Shown here: positions 6,560 to 8,934 of the stretch, in pieces
How positions within the stretch are numbered: position 1 is the first letter of the stretch
How the letters are laid out: each line of letters begins with the position of its first letter
Source of the DNA: Bacillota bacterium
GTDB lineage: Bacteria; Bacillota; Clostridia; Lachnospirales; Lachnospiraceae
Assembly (NCBI GenBank): GCA_023415655.1
Contig: JAEZKD010000210.1
Span: 1 to 8,934 of the forward strand
Direction: 5' to 3'
DNA: 8,934 nt
Translations under genes and position numbers: made by a program
Notes under the pieces: generated by a model
Told to the model about the DNA's origin: nothing
The model's database searches: none
What the model saw: only the letters and a program-made list of their open reading frames with translations

Positions 6560-6568
6560 TGGTATAAT
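6560..6568 (+). promoter_or_regulatory. Extended -10 promoter of the alarmone synthetase gene
   Basis: TGGTATAAT contains a perfect -10 (6563-6568) with the TGn extension. No good -35 lies at 16-18 bp (AATTTT at best), which extended -10 promoters tolerate. The transcript would begin near 6575, about 95 bases before the chosen start codon. The message start may form a weak TATGTAA/TTACATA stem (6593-6599 with 6615-6621). Confidence 0.6.
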
Positions 6569-6648
6569 AAAATTGAAGGTTTTGAAAAGGGATATGTAAA
6601 GAGGCACTTAACAATTACATACCAAACTTATATTTATGGGGTTTACAC

Positions 6649-6664
6649 AAAAAGGAATAGGTGA
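6649..6664 (+). promoter_or_regulatory. Ribosome binding site fixing the synthetase start
   Basis: The purine-rich stretch AAAAAGGAATAGGTGA precedes the ATG at 6669 by 4 bases from AGGTGA or 12 from AAAGGA. The alternative ATG at 6636 lies in TA-rich sequence without a Shine-Dalgarno, so the shorter protein is preferred. Confidence 0.6.
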
Positions 6665-6668
6665 TTAT

Positions 6669-7607
6669 ATGGAACTTCCGATCTTTTATGATCAGGCTGA
6701 AGAGTGGAGTCGTGCATGTTTACTGTATGATTCTGCATTAAAAGAAGTGAATACAAAATTAGAAATTTTAAACAATGAATTCAAGCTAGCGCATCAATAC
6801 AATCCTATCGAACATATTACATCCAGAATTAAGACTCCACAAAGTATCGCAAAAAAGATTCGACACAATGGATTGGATATTACGGTTGAAAACATTATAA
6901 AATATGTAAATGATGTAGCGGGTATAAGAATTATTTGTTCCTTTACTTCTGATATATATCGTATTGCAGATTTAATAGCCAAACAAAGCGATGTTAAGGT
7001 ATTAAAAATTAAGGACTATATTACAAATCCAAAAGAGAATGGCTATATGAGTTATCATATGATTGTTACAGTACCGATATTTTTATCAGATGAGGTGGTT
7101 GAAACGAAGGTAGAAATACAGATCCGTACAATAGCAATGGATTTCTGGGCAAGTCTGGAACATAAGATGTATTATAAATTTGAAGGGAATGCACCAGCTC
7201 ATATCCGAAGAGAGCTAAAAGAGTGTGCGGATATTGTATCTTTCCTGGATCAAAAGATGCTTGCAATTAATGAAGAAATCAAAACATATAGTGACGATTC
7301 ATTGGATCAGTATCATACATCAAGATCTAATCATTTTCAGAATGTAAAGGAAGCATACGGAACGGTAATAGAGCAAGAAGCTATCATTAAAGAAAAAGAA
7401 GTCACAGTAACAGATATCATTGCACATGAGGAAAATGCAGATAGTGAGATGGTTAATGCATTAAAAGAAAAGGTAATGAAGGAACAACTTAATACTGAAT
7501 CAAGTGAACTGAATGTGAAAATGGAAAAGCAAAAAGGAACAGACAAAATTTCATTCTCATCTAAGTTATTTAATAGAAAAAAGGGGAATAACGCAGCTAC
7601 AGTGTAA
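6669..7607 (+). CDS. RelQ-type small alarmone synthetase with long C-terminal extension
   Basis: A 312-residue protein with a RelA/SpoT synthetase domain and no hydrolase domain. It should transfer pyrophosphate from ATP to GTP or GDP to make (p)ppGpp, the stringent-response alarmone, in the cytoplasm. Visible motifs are RIKTPQSIAKKI (53-64), VNDVAGIRI with metal-binding D82, the substrate loop DYITNPKENGYMSYH (116-130), and EIQIRTIAMDFWASLEHKMYYK (149-170). This last block is typical of RelQ/YjbM, and the catalytic residues appear intact. Family members usually have about 210-260 residues; here about 105 charged, Glu/Lys-rich residues follow the helical end near 205, ending in KLFNRKKGNNAATV. 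The ATG at 6669 is chosen because AAAGGA and AGGTGA (6651-6664) lie just upstream. The in-frame ATG at 6636 has no such site. It stands alone between the divergent ABC leader and its own terminator. Confidence 0.9.
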   Translation: MELPIFYDQAEEWSRACLLYDSALKEVNTKLEILNNEFKLAHQYNPIEHITSRIKTPQSIAKKIRHNGLDITVENIIKYVNDVAGIRIICSFTSDIYRIADLIAKQSDVKVLKIKDYITNPKENGYMSYHMIVTVPIFLSDEVVETKVEIQIRTIAMDFWASLEHKMYYKFEGNAPAHIRRELKECADIVSFLDQKMLAINEEIKTYSDDSLDQYHTSRSNHFQNVKEAYGTVIEQEAIIKEKEVTVTDIIAHEENADSEMVNALKEKVMKEQLNTESSELNVKMEKQKGTDKISFSSKLFNRKKGNNAATV

Positions 7608-7611
7608 AACC

Positions 7612-7663
7612 AAAGATGGATCTGTCCATACTTTAAAATTAAAGTATGGACAGATCCATCTTT
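7612..7663. terminator. Bidirectional terminator with a perfect 25-bp stem
   Basis: Positions 7612-7636 and 7639-7663 are exact reverse complements with only two bases between them. The 3' arm runs into TTTTTTT on the plus strand; on the minus strand the arm ends in CTTTGGTTTT. It starts 5 bases after the synthetase stop and ends 7 bases before the end of the convergent S1 gene, so it should serve both. Confidence 0.93.
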
Positions 7664-7669
7664 TTTTGC

Positions 7670-8581
7670 TTAGAATTTAAAGTTTTTTAATAAAGACCCT
7701 AGTCCAGTAGTTGCATCTTCTCCAGAGGAATATTCAATTGGAGCTTCTTCTACATCTTCAACAACATCTTCTTTGTCCTCTACAGCCTTGATACTAAGAC
7801 TAATCTTACCATCTTTGACATCGAGTACTTTAACAGTTACTTCTTGTCCTTCTTTCAACACTTCACTTGGAGACTTGAGACGTTTTCCACAAATCTCAGA
7901 GATATGCACAAGACCAGATAATCCATCACCAATTGTTACAAATGCTCCAAAAGGCATAATCTTATCGACAATACCATTGGTCACAATACCTTTTTGTACC
8001 TTAGATATTTTACTAGCCTTTTCATTCGCTGCTTGATCTCTTAATACTTCTTTTGCAGATAAGACAAGCTTTGAGGCATTGCGATCTACGGTAGTAATTA
8101 TAACAGATAATTCTTTTCCTACATACTCGGATGGATCTTCGACATAAGTGAGACCTAGTTGTGAGGCAGGAATGAATGCACGAATCCCTTCGAGATAGGT
8201 AACCACACCACCATTTACAGCAGAGGCAACTTTAACTATGGCGATTGTACGAGCTTGTTTCATCTCTTCTAACTTATCCCAAGAGAGTATATCTTCTGCT
8301 TGTTTTTTTGACAATAAAATATTACCTTCTCTATCTTCACCTAGTACCATAGCGGTAATCTCTTCACCTACTATGATGTCTACTTTGATGGAAAAGCGTG
8401 GATCATTACTTAATTCTTGTAATTTAATTAAGCCTTCTGAATAGTATCCTAGATCAACCGTAACTTCAGTATCTGATACTCCAATTACAGTTCCTTTTAT
8501 GAGATCTCCTTCTTTTAATTTCTTAAAGGAACGATTTAATTCCTCCTTAAAATCATCCATTGTTAAATTTAGTTCATCCAT
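7670..8581 (-). CDS. S1 RNA-binding domain protein, three S1 repeats (RpsA-like)
   Basis: A 303-residue protein of three OB-fold S1 domains: about 23-93 (EGDLIKGTVIGVSDTEVTVDLG), a diverged one at about 108-177 and a well-conserved one at 194-266 (QKGIVTNGIVDKIMPFGAFV, then GLVHISEI). An acidic tail (about 268-290) and the end GLGSLLKNFKF follow. It is probably the short Firmicutes counterpart of ribosomal protein S1, binding mRNA or the ribosome in the cytoplasm. It is shorter than the four to six repeats of classical S1, so an exact equivalence is not claimed. The chosen ATG (8581) has GAGGTGA 5 bases upstream; the in-frame GTG at 8590 lies inside that Shine-Dalgarno and is rejected as the start. 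It is a single-gene transcript ending in a shared terminator and is divergent from the Nudix gene. Confidence 0.88.
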   Translation of the reverse strand: MDELNLTMDDFKEELNRSFKKLKEGDLIKGTVIGVSDTEVTVDLGYYSEGLIKLQELSNDPRFSIKVDIIVGEEITAMVLGEDREGNILLSKKQAEDILSWDKLEEMKQARTIAIVKVASAVNGGVVTYLEGIRAFIPASQLGLTYVEDPSEYVGKELSVIITTVDRNASKLVLSAKEVLRDQAANEKASKISKVQKGIVTNGIVDKIMPFGAFVTIGDGLSGLVHISEICGKRLKSPSEVLKEGQEVTVKVLDVKDGKISLSIKAVEDKEDVVEDVEEAPIEYSSGEDATTGLGSLLKNFKF

Positions 8582-8586
8582 TTGAT

Positions 8587-8593
8587 TCACCTC
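8587..8593 (-). promoter_or_regulatory. Ribosome binding site fixing the S1 protein start
   Basis: GAGGTGA on the minus strand ends 5 bases before the ATG at 8581. The upstream GTG codon (8590) is part of this site, so it cannot also serve well as a start. Confidence 0.7.
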
Positions 8594-8624
8594 ATACTTT
8601 ATGATATTATTTACTAATGGAAAT

Positions 8625-8633
8625 AGTATAGCA
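8625..8633 (-). promoter_or_regulatory. Extended -10 promoter of the S1 protein gene
   Basis: On the minus strand TGCTATACT gives a -10 (TATACT, 8630-8625) with the TGn extension. The region 17 bp upstream reads TTTATT, a weak -35. Transcription would start near 8618, about 37 bases before the start codon. Confidence 0.5.
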
Positions 8634-8698
8634 TAGAATGAGCTCGTAATAAATTAAAAAATAAAATCTATATATTAATTAGGTAAAGGAGAGATAAT

Positions 8699-8934
8699 AT
8701 GCCTGCATTCTTAGAGGATATCACACCATTTCTAGGGGAAAATAGACCGAATGAACAGGGACTAGGGTTAGATGAATTTTTAGAGGATTATGATCCAAAT
8801 AAATACCCAAATCCATCGGTAACAGCAGATATTTTAGTTTTTTGGGCTAACAAGGAGTTAAGGGATATATCAAAAGACTTAAAGCTACTGCTAATTCGTA
8901 GAAAAAATCATCCAAGTATTGGATGGTGGGCATT
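8699..8934 (+). CDS. Nudix hydrolase, N-terminal part (runs off the window)
   Basis: Seventy-eight codons are visible and the frame is still open at the window end. The peptide begins MPAFLEDITPFLGENRPNEQ. Later it reads NPSVTADILVFW, then LKLLLIRRKNHPSIGWWA, where a Nudix protein would continue with the LPGGF segment leading into the Nudix box. The TADILVF and LLIRRKNHPxxGWWA pattern is typical of ADP-ribose pyrophosphatase-like and NrtR-like Nudix proteins of clostridia. The catalytic Nudix box (GX5EX7REUXEEXGU) lies beyond the window, so activity cannot be confirmed and the substrate is unknown. AAAGGAGAG (8685-8693) lies 5 bases before the ATG and supports this start. It is divergent from the S1 gene across 117 bases; no convincing plus-strand promoter stands out there beyond a TATATT (8671-8676) with no clear -35. 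Confidence 0.8.
   Translation, partial: MPAFLEDITPFLGENRPNEQGLGLDEFLEDYDPNKYPNPSVTADILVFWANKELRDISKDLKLLLIRRKNHPSIGWWA

Noticed and set aside
6636..6668. Upstream ATG giving an 11-residue longer alarmone synthetase
   Set aside because: No Shine-Dalgarno before 6636, while a good purine-rich site lies just before 6669; RelQ proteins need no such extension.
7773..8036. Plus-strand ORF of 87 codons opposite the S1 gene
   Set aside because: Antisense shadow; Ser/Thr/Leu-rich translation typical of reversed coding sequence.

Overview
The window comes from a low-GC Gram-positive bacterium, most likely a clostridium of the Lachnospiraceae type. The evidence is AT-rich DNA, strong purine-rich Shine-Dalgarno sites, consensus sigma-A promoters, and typical Firmicutes families: an ArlR-like regulator, a BmrCD/LmrCD-type ABC pair, a RelQ-like alarmone synthetase and a short S1 protein. 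The genus is inferred from these protein families and was not tested. No mobile element, CRISPR array, tRNA or rRNA was seen.

Layout. At 3-131 is the end of a transketolase gene, followed by a long stem-loop (194-280). A promoter at 310-338 drives an overlapping response regulator and histidine kinase pair (377-1063 and 1053-2486). This pair converges on a two-gene ABC exporter operon on the minus strand (6099-4354, then 4336-2558), with a shared bidirectional terminator at 2498-2549. From 6669 a (p)ppGpp synthetase with a long C-terminal extension reads rightward. It ends at a perfect 25-bp terminator stem (7612-7663) shared with a convergent three-domain S1 protein (8581-7670). Divergent from that gene, a Nudix hydrolase begins at 8699 and runs off the window.

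The most interesting part is the roughly 330-nt untranslated leader of the ABC operon (about 6429-6100, minus strand). It starts at a perfect TTGACA-17-TATAAT promoter. It contains a 23-codon leader ORF with an excellent Shine-Dalgarno, then an intrinsic terminator about 27 nt after the leader stop codon, then about 125 nt of GC-richer structured RNA before the first ABC gene. Three short segments can pair alternatively: leader arm 1 with arm 2, or arm 2 with the terminator loop and stem. This is the layout expected of ribosome-mediated transcription attenuation, in which a drug or other ligand stalls the leader ribosome and switches the exporter on. The ABC pair fits such a role. It is an asymmetric heterodimer: the first subunit has Asp in place of the catalytic Glu, and the second has an altered LSVGQ signature.

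The two-component system probably senses an envelope signal, but nothing in the sequence shows its targets. The alarmone synthetase shares its intergenic region, though not its direction, with the attenuated exporter operon. The two divergent promoters carry a matching 10-bp inverted repeat, which may or may not mean joint control.
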